From NCBI RefSeq assembly GCF_030156785.1, contig NZ_JASGLW010000011.1, forward strand, positions 1-64,000: a DNA stretch of 64,000 nt. The letters are read 5' to 3'. The translations under genes and the position numbers were made by a program. Below the pieces are notes generated by a model. The model did no database searches. It was given only the letters and a program-made list of their open reading frames with translations, and was not told the origin of the DNA. This document shows, one piece after another, positions 28,419 to 36,783 of this stretch; position 1 is the first letter of the stretch, and each line of letters opens with the position of its first letter. The stretch is from Methanohalophilus sp. (lineage in GTDB: Archaea > Halobacteriota > Methanosarcinia > Methanosarcinales > Methanosarcinaceae).

Positions 28419-29030
28419 ATGATACAAAAAAAATCTTGTGATGCGTGTGAACATCTAAAATCATCCATGAAACTTATGGCCAATCACCTGCTTGATGTGG
28501 CAAACGGACTGGATGAGGAAAGTATCAAGCAGGCAATAAAGAACATTCTTGATGCCAAGGCCATTTTTGTGATGGGAGCAGGAAGGTCTGGGCTTGTTGG
28601 AAAAGCATTTGCAATGAGACTCATGCACCTTGGATTCACTTCATATGTTGTAGGGGAATCTACCACACCTGCAGTACACAAGGGAGATCTTGTGATTGCG
28701 ATATCCGGATCAGGAGAAACACGCTCCATAGCTGACCTTGGGGCCATTGCAAAAGAAATTGGTGCAACACTTCTGACTGTTACATCCAACAAGGACTCCA
28801 CCCTTGGTCGGATATCTGACACCGTAACAGAAATTGCAGGCCGCACAAAAAATGACAGTGGTGGATACCTCGAGAGGCATATGAAAGGAGATTACACTCT
28901 CCTGACACCTCTTGGCACTTCTTTTGAAATCACATCTCTCGTATTCCTTGATGCTTTGGTTGCAGAACTTATATACATCACCGGTGCATCCGAGGCAGAT
29001 CTTAAATCCCGCCATGCAAAGCTTGAATGA
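28419..29030 (+). CDS. hxlB: 6-phospho-3-hexuloisomerase
   Basis: 203 residues, SIS-domain sugar isomerase. It interconverts 3-hexulose 6-phosphate and fructose 6-phosphate, part of the ribulose monophosphate route that archaea use to make ribulose 5-phosphate and to handle formaldehyde. Motifs are AIFVMGAGRSGLVGKAFAMR, GESTTPAVHKGDLVIAISGS, GETRSIADLGAIAKEIGATL and the catalytic-region Glu/His near RHMKGDYTLLTPLGTSFE. An extra N-terminal Cys pair (SCDACEHLKS) is present. The partner 3-hexulose-6-phosphate synthase is not in this window. Confidence 0.88.
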   Translation: MIQKKSCDACEHLKSSMKLMANHLLDVANGLDEESIKQAIKNILDAKAIFVMGAGRSGLVGKAFAMRLMHLGFTSYVVGESTTPAVHKGDLVIAISGSGETRSIADLGAIAKEIGATLLTVTSNKDSTLGRISDTVTEIAGRTKNDSGGYLERHMKGDYTLLTPLGTSFEITSLVFLDALVAELIYITGASEADLKSRHAKLE

Positions 29031-29031
29031 G

Positions 29032-30147
29032 ATGATGAATATGGTAAGCACCTTTGCAGAAAGAGTTCAAGAAATTGACATATCTGGAATCAGAAAAATG
29101 TTTGAGGGTGCTGGCCCAAATGCTATCAACCTCGGCATAGGCCAACCGGATTTTGATACCCCCGAACACATAAAAAAAGCTGCAATACAGGCAATTGAAG
29201 AGGGATTTACCGGTTACACCGCAGGACCCGGAATACCTGAATTAAGAGAAGCATTGAGCCACAAATTCTGGGAGGAAAATTCAATTGAAGTTTCTCCTGA
29301 TAATATTATCGTAACATCCGGAGCTTCTGAGGCTCTTGAGCTTGCCCTTGGTGCATTTGTAAATACAGGAGACGAGGTTCTCATAGCCGACCCCGGGTTT
29401 GTTTCTTACAAAGCTTTAACTGAAATTATGGGCGGGTACATAACAGGCATTCCTCTTAATGAAAAGCTTTGCATGGACCCGGAAACCGTTAATGAAATGA
29501 TTTCACCAAATACCAAAGCGCTCATAATTAATTCACCTGCAAATCCTACCGGTGCAGTCCAATCAAAAAGCGATATGAAAGCATTTGCAGAAATTGCAGA
29601 TGATAACAACATAATGCTTATCTCAGACGAAGTGTATGAGCACTTCATCTACGAAGGAGAGCATGTAAGCCCTGCTATATATTCTGACAATGTTATCACA
29701 GTCAATGCAGTATCCAAAACCTATTCGATGACTGGCTGGAGACTGGGATATGTGGCTGCTTCACCTGAAATCACACAACAGATGTTGAAAATTCACCAAT
29801 ATGTCCAGGCATGTGCAACCTCCATATCACAAAAAGCAGCCCTTGCCGCCATCGAGGGCCCAATGGATCCTATAATGGAAATGAAAGAAGAATTCAGGAA
29901 AAGAAGAGACCTGCTACTTTGGGGCCTGGGCAAACTTGGAATGAAATGCACAAAGCCTGATGGTGCATTCTATGCATTTCCGGAAGCTGAATCAGGTACA
30001 GCAGAAAAACTTATTTCAGAAGGAGTTATTGTTGTTCCCGGTGAAGCCTTTGGAGAAAATGGTAGTGGCCATATACGGATTTCGTATGCAACTTCAAAGG
30101 AGAACATCAAAAAAGCGCTGGCCATCATGCAAGAGGTTCTTTTATAA
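29032..30147 (+). CDS. PLP-dependent class I/II aminotransferase
   Basis: About 371 residues from MMNMVSTFAERVQEIDISGI. Fold-type I aminotransferase: INLGIGQPDFDTPEHIKKAA, GYTAGPGIPELREAL, VTSGASEALELAL, NSPANPTGAVQ with the PLP-binding Asn, DEVYEHFIYEGEH, the PLP lysine in AVSKTYSMTGWRLGY and the carboxylate-binding Arg in SGHIRISYATS. The sequence is closest to aspartate or alanine aminotransferases of the archaeal type; the exact amino acid is not decidable here. The frame is open further upstream inside hxlB, but homology begins at the ATGs near 29032-29041. Confidence 0.88.
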   Translation: MMNMVSTFAERVQEIDISGIRKMFEGAGPNAINLGIGQPDFDTPEHIKKAAIQAIEEGFTGYTAGPGIPELREALSHKFWEENSIEVSPDNIIVTSGASEALELALGAFVNTGDEVLIADPGFVSYKALTEIMGGYITGIPLNEKLCMDPETVNEMISPNTKALIINSPANPTGAVQSKSDMKAFAEIADDNNIMLISDEVYEHFIYEGEHVSPAIYSDNVITVNAVSKTYSMTGWRLGYVAASPEITQQMLKIHQYVQACATSISQKAALAAIEGPMDPIMEMKEEFRKRRDLLLWGLGKLGMKCTKPDGAFYAFPEAESGTAEKLISEGVIVVPGEAFGENGSGHIRISYATSKENIKKALAIMQEVLL

Positions 30148-31096
30148 CCTTTTCGTTTAACATTTTGATAAGCATGTCAACTGCATTATCAACCCCTTCA
30201 CCTGTCATGGTAGACATCTGAACATCTGCTTCGGACTTAATGTTGTTCAGATCTTTTTTATTGGCACCTACCAGCATTGGAAGAGGAAAATTTTCTTTTA
30301 TTTCATACATCAACCTCAACTGATCCTTCATTTCATAGCCACAGTATTCACTTGGGTCAAGGATAAAGAACACAATGGCATCGAGGTGCTTCAGGGCTGC
30401 TATCGCCTGCATCTCCGCTTCATTCCTGTCTGCCATTGGCCTGTCAAGTAATCCTGGAGTATCAAGTACCTGATACCTCACGCCGTCACGTATGAAATGC
30501 CCTATTGATACACCTTTGGTTGTAAAGGGGTATGATGCAATTTCAGGTCGTGCCCCGGTAATCGAGGATACAAAGCTTGACTTCCCAACATTCGGGTAAC
30601 CTGCGACTACTATAGTTGGCTCATCCCTCACATCCGGGAGTTTGCGTAGCTTATTGCGGACATCATTAAGATAAAGGAGATCATCTTCAATTGATCCCAT
30701 GATAGAAGCCATCCTGCCAAAAGCCTGTTTACGAATCTGCTGTGGGGATTCGCTTTTCCGGATTTTCTGCACATGCTGGCGGGATATTTCATGGATTTTG
30801 GAAGATGCCCATCCGATTCTTGAAAGGGACTGCCTGAGATCATCAACACCTGCTATAACGTCAACCACATCATAATAGAAAGGTGACAGGTGTTCAAAAC
30901 TCGGAAAACGGCGGACTATATTCCCCAAGTTATCAGAAAGTATGTTTGCTGCTGTCAGCATCATGGATTCGTTTGCTTTTAGAAGTGACTCCCTGCCACT
31001 TACCTGCTTACCTGCCATTGCACGGCTAGCTCTCCTGAAAGCTTTATCCAGTAATTCATCGGATGTAGGGACAGTATTTATTTTTTCAAAAATCAT
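30125..31096 (-). CDS. Nog1/OBG-family GTPase
   Basis: 323 residues. A helical N-terminal domain (TVPTSDELLDKAFRRASRAM; YYDVVDVIAGVDDLRQSLSR) typical of Nog1 is followed by the G domain: G1 VAGYPNVGKSSFVSSITGA, G2 ASYPFTTKGVSIGHF, G3 LDTPGLLDRPMADRN, G4 GANKKDL. The protein ends soon after G5, without the long C-terminal region of eukaryotic Nog1, as expected for archaea. The family acts in large-ribosomal-subunit assembly. It is divergent from the HTH-CBS gene and overlaps the aminotransferase end by 23 bases. Confidence 0.88.
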   Translation of the reverse strand: MIFEKINTVPTSDELLDKAFRRASRAMAGKQVSGRESLLKANESMMLTAANILSDNLGNIVRRFPSFEHLSPFYYDVVDVIAGVDDLRQSLSRIGWASSKIHEISRQHVQKIRKSESPQQIRKQAFGRMASIMGSIEDDLLYLNDVRNKLRKLPDVRDEPTIVVAGYPNVGKSSFVSSITGARPEIASYPFTTKGVSIGHFIRDGVRYQVLDTPGLLDRPMADRNEAEMQAIAALKHLDAIVFFILDPSEYCGYEMKDQLRLMYEIKENFPLPMLVGANKKDLNNIKSEADVQMSTMTGEGVDNAVDMLIKMLNEKVIKEPLA

Positions 31097-31134
31097 TGTA
31101 TTGTAACCTTCCGCACATGTAAAACGTGATAATG

Positions 31135-31153
31135 TTATATATTGTTATATAAT
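31135..31153. promoter_or_regulatory. A/T-rich promoter region between the Nog1-like and HTH-CBS genes
   Basis: AATGTTATATATTGTTATA lies between the divergent starts and can be read as a TATA box on both strands, about 40 bases from the Nog1-like start and about 70-85 bases from the CBS gene start. Confidence 0.45.
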
Positions 31154-31219
31154 AGTATTGCCAGAGCTAATTACTTATACCATTACCACTGACATTTCCA
31201 ATAAGAATAGGGTGATCGA

Positions 31220-32095
31220 ATGGAACTTACACCTATCCAAAAAGAAATACTCATTGCTGTTATCAATTTACAGAGACAAAAAGACGGTGCAGTTAAAGGT
31301 GAAGAGATAGCAGAGCTTATTGATCGGAACCCTGGAACCGTCCGGAACCAGATGCAATCCCTGAAAATGCTTGGATTGGTGGAAGGAGTTCCCGGACCAA
31401 AAGGAGGTTATCGGGCCACGGGAGATGCATATGAAGCTCTCAATATGACTGCAATGGATCATGAAGCTGTTGTACCCTTATACCTCAATGGAGAGATTGT
31501 AGAAGGCACAACTGCCTCTGAAATCAGTTTTACAACCGTGCGGCATCCAAAAATGTGCAGTGGTAAAATACGGGTAATCGGCAACATACGTGATTTCCAG
31601 ACCGGGGATCAGATACAGGTGGGCCCAACCCCTGTTAATCGTTTGATTGTCAGGGGAGACATTGTAGGAAGAGATGATTCCGAGAATGCCCTTTTGTTCT
31701 CAATAACTGAAATGGTATCCCTACCTAAAAAAACCGTAAAACAGTATATTACCCACAAACCTATCACCGTAAACCTCAACTCATCAATACAGGAAGCTGC
31801 AAAAGTACTCGTTCATAACAATATCCATGGTGCAACTGTGGAAGATGGGGGAAAAATCGTAGGAATAGTCACATTTACAGATATTGGAGAGGCACTTGCA
31901 AACGGTAAAATTGACCTTAAGGTAAAGGATATAATGTCTGAAGATCTGATCACGATTGATGGCGAGGCTTCACTTATCGATGCCGTCAAGATGTTCAATG
32001 AGCATGAAATCGGCAGGCTGGTGGTCACAATCGATGGAGTCCCAAAAGGAATTCTTTCACGGACAGATGTACTCCATGAACTTATAGTATACTGA
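31220..32095 (+). CDS. HTH - CBS-pair regulatory protein
   Basis: 291 residues. A winged-helix domain (LTPIQKEILIAVINLQRQKD, GEEIAELIDRNPGTVRNQMQ, LVEGVPGPKGGYRAT) is followed by an about 80-residue linker domain with beta strands (CSGKIRVIGNIRDFQTGDQI). Two CBS motifs follow (VKQYITHKPITVNLNSSIQE; VKDIMSEDLITIDGEASLID). CBS pairs bind adenosine ligands, so this is probably a ligand-responsive transcription regulator. ATG 31220 follows GGGTGATCGA. It converges on hisE with no gap between the two stops. Confidence 0.85.
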   Translation: MELTPIQKEILIAVINLQRQKDGAVKGEEIAELIDRNPGTVRNQMQSLKMLGLVEGVPGPKGGYRATGDAYEALNMTAMDHEAVVPLYLNGEIVEGTTASEISFTTVRHPKMCSGKIRVIGNIRDFQTGDQIQVGPTPVNRLIVRGDIVGRDDSENALLFSITEMVSLPKKTVKQYITHKPITVNLNSSIQEAAKVLVHNNIHGATVEDGGKIVGIVTFTDIGEALANGKIDLKVKDIMSEDLITIDGEASLIDAVKMFNEHEIGRLVVTIDGVPKGILSRTDVLHELIVY

Positions 32096-32392
32096 TTAGT
32101 GACGTCTGCGTTTAAATTCCTCAGCAATTTCCTCAAGGGAAATGTCGTTTGCTGAAAGCATTACAAGCAGATGGAAGAGTAAATCACTTGATTCGGCAAT
32201 GATCCTATCCTTGTCACCATTTTTCACGGCAAGAACAGTTTCAAAGGCTTCTTCACCTACTTTTTCCAGTATTTTGTCCATACCTTTTCGGTGCTGGAAC
32301 AAGGAGCAAACATAAGAACCTTCAACTGTATTTGATTTTCGATCTTCAATTGTGTCATAAACGTCTTCCAGCACAGATAACTTGCTTTCCAT
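32096..32392 (-). CDS. hisE: Phosphoribosyl-ATP pyrophosphatase
   Basis: 98 residues. Second step of histidine synthesis: removes pyrophosphate from phosphoribosyl-ATP. The all-helical fold shows [40 protein letters not shown] and [20 protein letters not shown], with the E/E/D metal-binding residues of MazG-like enzymes. It is a stand-alone protein not fused to HisI; no other his gene lies nearby. ATG 32392 has AAGGAG upstream. Confidence 0.92.
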   Translation of the reverse strand: MESKLSVLEDVYDTIEDRKSNTVEGSYVCSLFQHRKGMDKILEKVGEEAFETVLAVKNGDKDRIIAESSDLLFHLLVMLSANDISLEEIAEEFKRRRH

Positions 32393-32714
32393 AAAAAATT
32401 CTCCTTAGACTTAAGATGGCTAACGGGCATCATAAATATTATTGTTTTCCTTTTTGTGCACCATTATATAAAATCAAAACCAAATTTGCTCTATGAGTGG
32501 TTTCGCTGCACTTTGAAGTAACCGCCACGGAAGTGGCAGGTATACGCTGTTGTTGCCGTTGATGCATCTGGACAAACTTTCTGGATTGTTAATAACATAT
32601 AAAAAATAACTTGTTGACGTTGACAGAAAACCAATATGACGGTAGACCCTTAGCTTTCTAGCCAACGTCTGATCGTGAGATATTCAATGATAAATATATC
32701 TTTTTTGGTTGCTT
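32393..32714. other. Gene-poor stretch with one small hairpin
   Basis: About 320 bases. GCCAC-GGAA-GTGGC forms a hairpin near 32523-32536. Open frames on both strands (for example 32474-32665 minus) show no recognisable family and are interrupted in related frames. A decayed insertion element is possible but not supported by terminal repeats that I can see. Confidence 0.35.
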
Positions 32715-33992
32715 TTAAATTTTTCTTGGATCCGTAATCTCACCATAAAGCGCAGCAGCTGCCGCCGTTGCAGGAGATCCAAGATATACAAATGACTCGG
32801 GGCTTCCTTCCCTTCCACGGAAATTACGATTGGAAGTTGCGAGACCCACTTCGCCGTCACCCAGCAGTCCGAAGGAACCACCCATACATGGACCACAGCA
32901 TGGAGATTCTACAATAGCACCTGCTTCTACCAGCTGTTCCACATAACCCGCTTTCAGAGCTTTCATATATTCAGCTCTTGAAGCAGGAATCACAAGCAGC
33001 CTCACACCAGAAGCTACCGGTTCGTTACCCATGAGCTGTGCAAGTATCTCTATATCCTCAAAGCGACCGTTGGTACATGAACCTACAAACACCTGATCAA
33101 CTTTTGTGCCTTCCACTTCAGAAATTGGCTTTACGTTGTCAACGTTGTGCGGACATGCAACCTGTGGTTCAAGACCTGACACATCGTACTGACGAATGTC
33201 ATGATAGGAGGCACCTTCATCTGGTGTCCATTGTGGATCGAGTTTGAATCCGGGAATCCTTTCCTGAAGATATTTCTCCGTAACTTCATCCTGTTCAATG
33301 ATACCAGCTTTTCCGCCCATTTCAATGGCCATGTTCGACATTGTCATCCTTTCGGAGATGCTAAGGGAGGATACTGTGGGTCCTGCATATTCGGCTGCCA
33401 TGTATCTGGCACCCTCCGCCCCCACATCACCAATGAGATAGAGGATCAGATCTTTGGAATAAACCCTCTTCTGTAGCTTTCCGCTCACTTCAAAACGAAT
33501 AGTTTGTGGAACCTTAAACCAGAGTTTTCCTGAGGCCAATACTGCAGCCATATCTGTTGAGCCGACCCCTGTTGAGAATGCACCAAGTGAACCATAGGCA
33601 CATGTGTGTGAGTCAGAACCTACCACAAGGTCACCGGGTTTTACGTGACCCTTTTCAGGAATTACCTGATGGCAAACCCCTTCATAAATATCATAGTTCT
33701 TGATGCCCTGCTCAGAAGCAAACTTCCTGAGTTTGATGTGGTTTGCTGCTGCATTCAGTGAATCTGCAGGAACCTGGTGATCAAAGATAATAACAATTTT
33801 TGAAGGGTCCCAGACTTTTGACTCTTCTTTATCCTTCATAATTTCATAAAAGCCATCCACGGCCAGAGGCCCTGTGATATCATGGGTCATGGCAAGATCG
33901 ATGTTCGCAAGGACAAAATCACCCGCCTTAACATCGTTGCCGGAAGCCTTTGAAAAAATTTTTTCTGCAATGGTCATTGGATTATCGGACAT
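32715..33992 (-). CDS. Large subunit of 3-isopropylmalate/homoaconitate dehydratase family
   Basis: About 425 residues. Aconitase-superfamily large subunit with three [4Fe-4S] ligand cysteines in the expected settings: [13 protein letters not shown] and [14 protein letters not shown]. Other motifs are [20 protein letters not shown] and [20 protein letters not shown]. Methanogens carry two such pairs, LeuCD for leucine/isoleucine and HacAB for coenzyme B synthesis. The large subunit alone does not decide which, and the small subunit is not adjacent. ATG 33992 ([13 protein letters not shown]) is preferred over 34001. Confidence 0.88.
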   Translation of the reverse strand: MSDNPMTIAEKIFSKASGNDVKAGDFVLANIDLAMTHDITGPLAVDGFYEIMKDKEESKVWDPSKIVIIFDHQVPADSLNAAANHIKLRKFASEQGIKNYDIYEGVCHQVIPEKGHVKPGDLVVGSDSHTCAYGSLGAFSTGVGSTDMAAVLASGKLWFKVPQTIRFEVSGKLQKRVYSKDLILYLIGDVGAEGARYMAAEYAGPTVSSLSISERMTMSNMAIEMGGKAGIIEQDEVTEKYLQERIPGFKLDPQWTPDEGASYHDIRQYDVSGLEPQVACPHNVDNVKPISEVEGTKVDQVFVGSCTNGRFEDIEILAQLMGNEPVASGVRLLVIPASRAEYMKALKAGYVEQLVEAGAIVESPCCGPCMGGSFGLLGDGEVGLATSNRNFRGREGSPESFVYLGSPATAAAAALYGEITDPRKI

Positions 33993-34033
33993 GGCAATCA
34001 TGGCAGTTTAATGCACCTTTCATAAATAAACCA

Positions 34034-34377
34034 ATCGCTGGATGAAGAATGCTGTATCCTTCAAGCTCTCCTCTGATACCGGCAGACTATATGAGAACAT
34101 GGTTTTTATCCGGCTCCTGCAGTTGGGTCAGGAGATCTACTACTGGCAGAACCAAAAAGGTCATGAGGTCGATTTCGTCACAAAGAAAGGGCTTGAACCA
34201 ACCCAACTGATACAGGTTTGCTACGATCTGTCCGACCCCGATACAAAAAAACGCGAAATTAACGGTCTGCTCGCCGGCATGAAGAACTTCAGGATGAAAG
34301 AAGGTCTCATAATCACGTCTAATGAGTTCGGCGAGGATGAAATTGAGGGAAAGAAGGTGAGGTATGTGCCGTTGTGA
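34034..34377 (+). pseudogene. C-terminal remnant of a DUF4143-type AAA ATPase
   Basis: About 110 residues remain, reading KNAVSFKLSSDTGRLYENMV, QEIYYWQNQKGHEVDFVTK and GKKVRYVPL, the C-terminal nuclease-like DUF4143 domain of the large archaeal ATPase family. The ATPase domain is missing, and an in-frame TAA sits just upstream at 34027. The fragment begins at the residue that normally follows the DxGL motif of intact proteins. It is a dead copy left by a deletion or insertion upstream of the aconitase-family gene. Confidence 0.75.
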
Positions 34378-34530
34378 TATTGGATACTGGAGGACGGGGA
34401 TTAAATGATCATCGGCCAGCTATTCCCGGATTTGGTGAAAATGTCGGCTAATTCAGTTTTCACGAGTAAAGCAATGACCGGGTGCAAAATATTGACTATC
34501 TTCAAGCAAAATATACATACAATTGAAATT

Positions 34531-35196
34531 TTATAACCTGCTAAGGTCAAACTCAGACGTCCCTTTCGTATCATATACGATTATCCGAGAAGCCTTACAA
34601 ATGTCGGATGACAACCTTTCTTCAAGGACAACACCGGATTCAAGGAATTTCTCATATATTTTTATTGTATCCATTAATTCCACGACTTTCCTGTGGACAA
34701 CATGAACAGCGAGATTCCTTGCAGCTTCCAGAGAAATGAATTTTCCAAGACCTTCGCACTCGCACACTTCCAGCTTACCATTATTCAAGAAAAAAGGATA
34801 AGTCCGGCAAAGATACGGACGATGATCATAGATCTGGCATTCTGAATTATTGTTAAGGAAAATACAATCCATATCAGGAGTTCTTTTCAACATCCAGCCA
34901 AATGTATGAAGTATACCGTTTTTGTCAACTAACTGCCATTGTTCTTTATCAGAAAGATCTATCATTGGGATTACAAAACCATCTTTTAATGATTGTTTTT
35001 CAAGGAGAGTCATGTCTTCAGAATTTAAGAGGACTGAATTATCCCCAAAACTTCCCCTACAACATTTTCCACAACGTATACATTCAAAACCAATTGACAT
35101 TATCTGGCTGGCAATTGAATCGATATCGAGATTTTCAATGACCTCCAGCTCTTCATAAACGGAAGAAAATAGGGCAGAAGTGTTGGATTTACTCAT
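34531..35196 (-). CDS. YkgJ-family cysteine-cluster (Fe-S or zinc) protein
   Basis: 221 residues. Cluster motif FECIRCGKCCRGSFGDN at the N-terminus, then CQIYDHRPYLCRTYPFF and KLEVCECEG: the conserved CxxCxxCC plus C-x8-C pattern of the YkgJ/UPF0153 family, whose biochemical role is unknown. The gene starts within the end of the TrkA-DHH gene (8-base overlap), so the two are co-transcribed. Confidence 0.85.
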   Translation of the reverse strand: MSKSNTSALFSSVYEELEVIENLDIDSIASQIMSIGFECIRCGKCCRGSFGDNSVLLNSEDMTLLEKQSLKDGFVIPMIDLSDKEQWQLVDKNGILHTFGWMLKRTPDMDCIFLNNNSECQIYDHRPYLCRTYPFFLNNGKLEVCECEGLGKFISLEAARNLAVHVVHRKVVELMDTIKIYEKFLESGVVLEERLSSDICKASRIIVYDTKGTSEFDLSRL

Positions 35197-36658
35197 CCAG
35201 TTCCTCTACACCAACCGCATTCAGGAATTTCTTGACTACCGCCTCATTCACAAGGCGTAGGAGAGTCTGGCGATCCTTTATCCCGCTGAAGACACCAAGC
35301 GGGATCTGGGCAGCTGCAGCAGTGCTGTGACCCCCTGCTGAATTTTCACCAAATGCTTTCTTCAGAACTTCACCCAGATTTATCCGAATGTCATTGCTCC
35401 TGCCGGATATGTAAATCCACTCATCCGAAACACCGAAAACAATGGTTGTAAAAATACCTTCCAGATTCAGCAAATATTCCGCTGCCTGTGGCAGGGTATC
35501 CCTGTCCCTGATGGTCCCCACATTTGAAAGGAGATAGCTTCCAAAAACCTGCCGGTTCTTGATTGCTTCCCCGAGAACATCAAGAGTTTCAATAGACATT
35601 GACGGTCTTTCAAGTTGCTCCAAAATCTCATGATCTGCCAGAGGATACAGATAAGAAGCTGCCGAAAGATCGGCTGATTCGGTATTCCTCTTAAAATCCA
35701 TTGTATCTGTCCGGATACCATAAAGAAGAGCTGTAGAAAGTACACTATCTATTTCAATATTAAGCTCCTGGAGGTATTTTGTCATGATAGTGGACGTGGC
35801 TCCTACATTCGGGCGAATATCAACAAAATCCGCATCCACTTCAACATCACCAACCGGGTGATGATCAAATATTAGTCCGACATGTTGCCCTTCTTCCAAC
35901 ATGTTATTCGCACCGGGTACAGCACAATCCACAAGGGCAAGCTCATCAAATTCCTCAATGGAATGATTTTCCATCCTATGAAGTTCAATGCCTAACAGAT
36001 TTACAAATGCCTTGTTTTCTTGATGGCCGATTTCACCATGATACAAAATTGTGGCTTGTACTTCATGATGCTCCGCAATTTTTTGAAGGGCAAGTGCACT
36101 GGCCATTGCATCCGGATCAGGGTTATCATGAACAATAATTCCAAGCTTTTTATGTGCACGTTTTTTGAGCCAGCCTGACAGTTTGCTTCCAAGCATCATT
36201 GATTCAGCCCTCCCAAGGGATATTGCAATCGATTTGGAAACAATCTTGGAGGGCACGAATACAAAGTTTGCACCCAGCTTCTCCATTTCCTGTTTATTGA
36301 TAATGTCTGATGATCTGGCTATACAATAAGTGTCCGGCCCGAACAGATCCCTAGCATTTTTGATTGCCTTTTTATTGGCATCATTATCAGAACTTACTAC
36401 CAGGACTCCACTCAATTTTTTACCAACGAATTGTTTGAGTGTCTTAAGGTCTGCAATATCACCTTCTGTAGCTTCATACGCTTCTTCGCGAAGGGTCTCA
36501 ACCTTTTGAGGGTCCTTATCAACGATAATGAGATCTTTTCCCATTTCTCGCAGTTCTTTAGCAATTGCAAAGCCTATACTTCCGCTTCCAAGAATAAGAT
36601 AAACGGGTTTAAAACGTGTCTTTTCAGGAGCTTCTGAATCATTTGATCCGGCGGGTAT
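35189..36658 (-). CDS. TrkA-N domain - DHH phosphoesterase fusion protein
   Basis: About 489 residues. A Rossmann NAD-binding TrkA-N domain (VYLILGSGSIGFAIAKELRE, MGKDLIIVDKDPQKVETL, then ATEGDIADLKTLKQFVG) is fused to a DHH/DHHA1 phosphoesterase: IIVHDNPDPDAMASALALQK, LVDCAVPGANN, FDHHPVGDVEVDADF and the C-terminal GGHSTAAAAQIP. The first ATG in frame, 36544, lies inside the Rossmann domain after its glycine loop. Upstream coding sequence has no ATG, GTG or TTG before the TAG at about 36690. GGAGG followed 8 bases later by ATA at 36658 is the best start. A small indel joining the ATG right after the GGAGG is an alternative. Confidence 0.8.
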   Translation of the reverse strand: MPAGSNDSEAPEKTRFKPVYLILGSGSIGFAIAKELREMGKDLIIVDKDPQKVETLREEAYEATEGDIADLKTLKQFVGKKLSGVLVVSSDNDANKKAIKNARDLFGPDTYCIARSSDIINKQEMEKLGANFVFVPSKIVSKSIAISLGRAESMMLGSKLSGWLKKRAHKKLGIIVHDNPDPDAMASALALQKIAEHHEVQATILYHGEIGHQENKAFVNLLGIELHRMENHSIEEFDELALVDCAVPGANNMLEEGQHVGLIFDHHPVGDVEVDADFVDIRPNVGATSTIMTKYLQELNIEIDSVLSTALLYGIRTDTMDFKRNTESADLSAASYLYPLADHEILEQLERPSMSIETLDVLGEAIKNRQVFGSYLLSNVGTIRDRDTLPQAAEYLLNLEGIFTTIVFGVSDEWIYISGRSNDIRINLGEVLKKAFGENSAGGHSTAAAAQIPLGVFSGIKDRQTLLRLVNEAVVKKFLNAVGVEELDE

Positions 36659-36783
36659 AAACCATACCTCCCTGCTACAATAGAAATACTATCTGATATT
36701 AAGATATTTTGGAGAAACTATTTGAAGGAGAGAATGTCAAACAATAAATAATAATAGCAACAGAAGATGAATACGGGGTTATC

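Noticed and set aside
32474-32665. 63-codon minus-strand frame as a small gene or transposase piece
   Set aside because: No recognisable transposase motif, no terminal inverted repeats, no ribosome-binding site.
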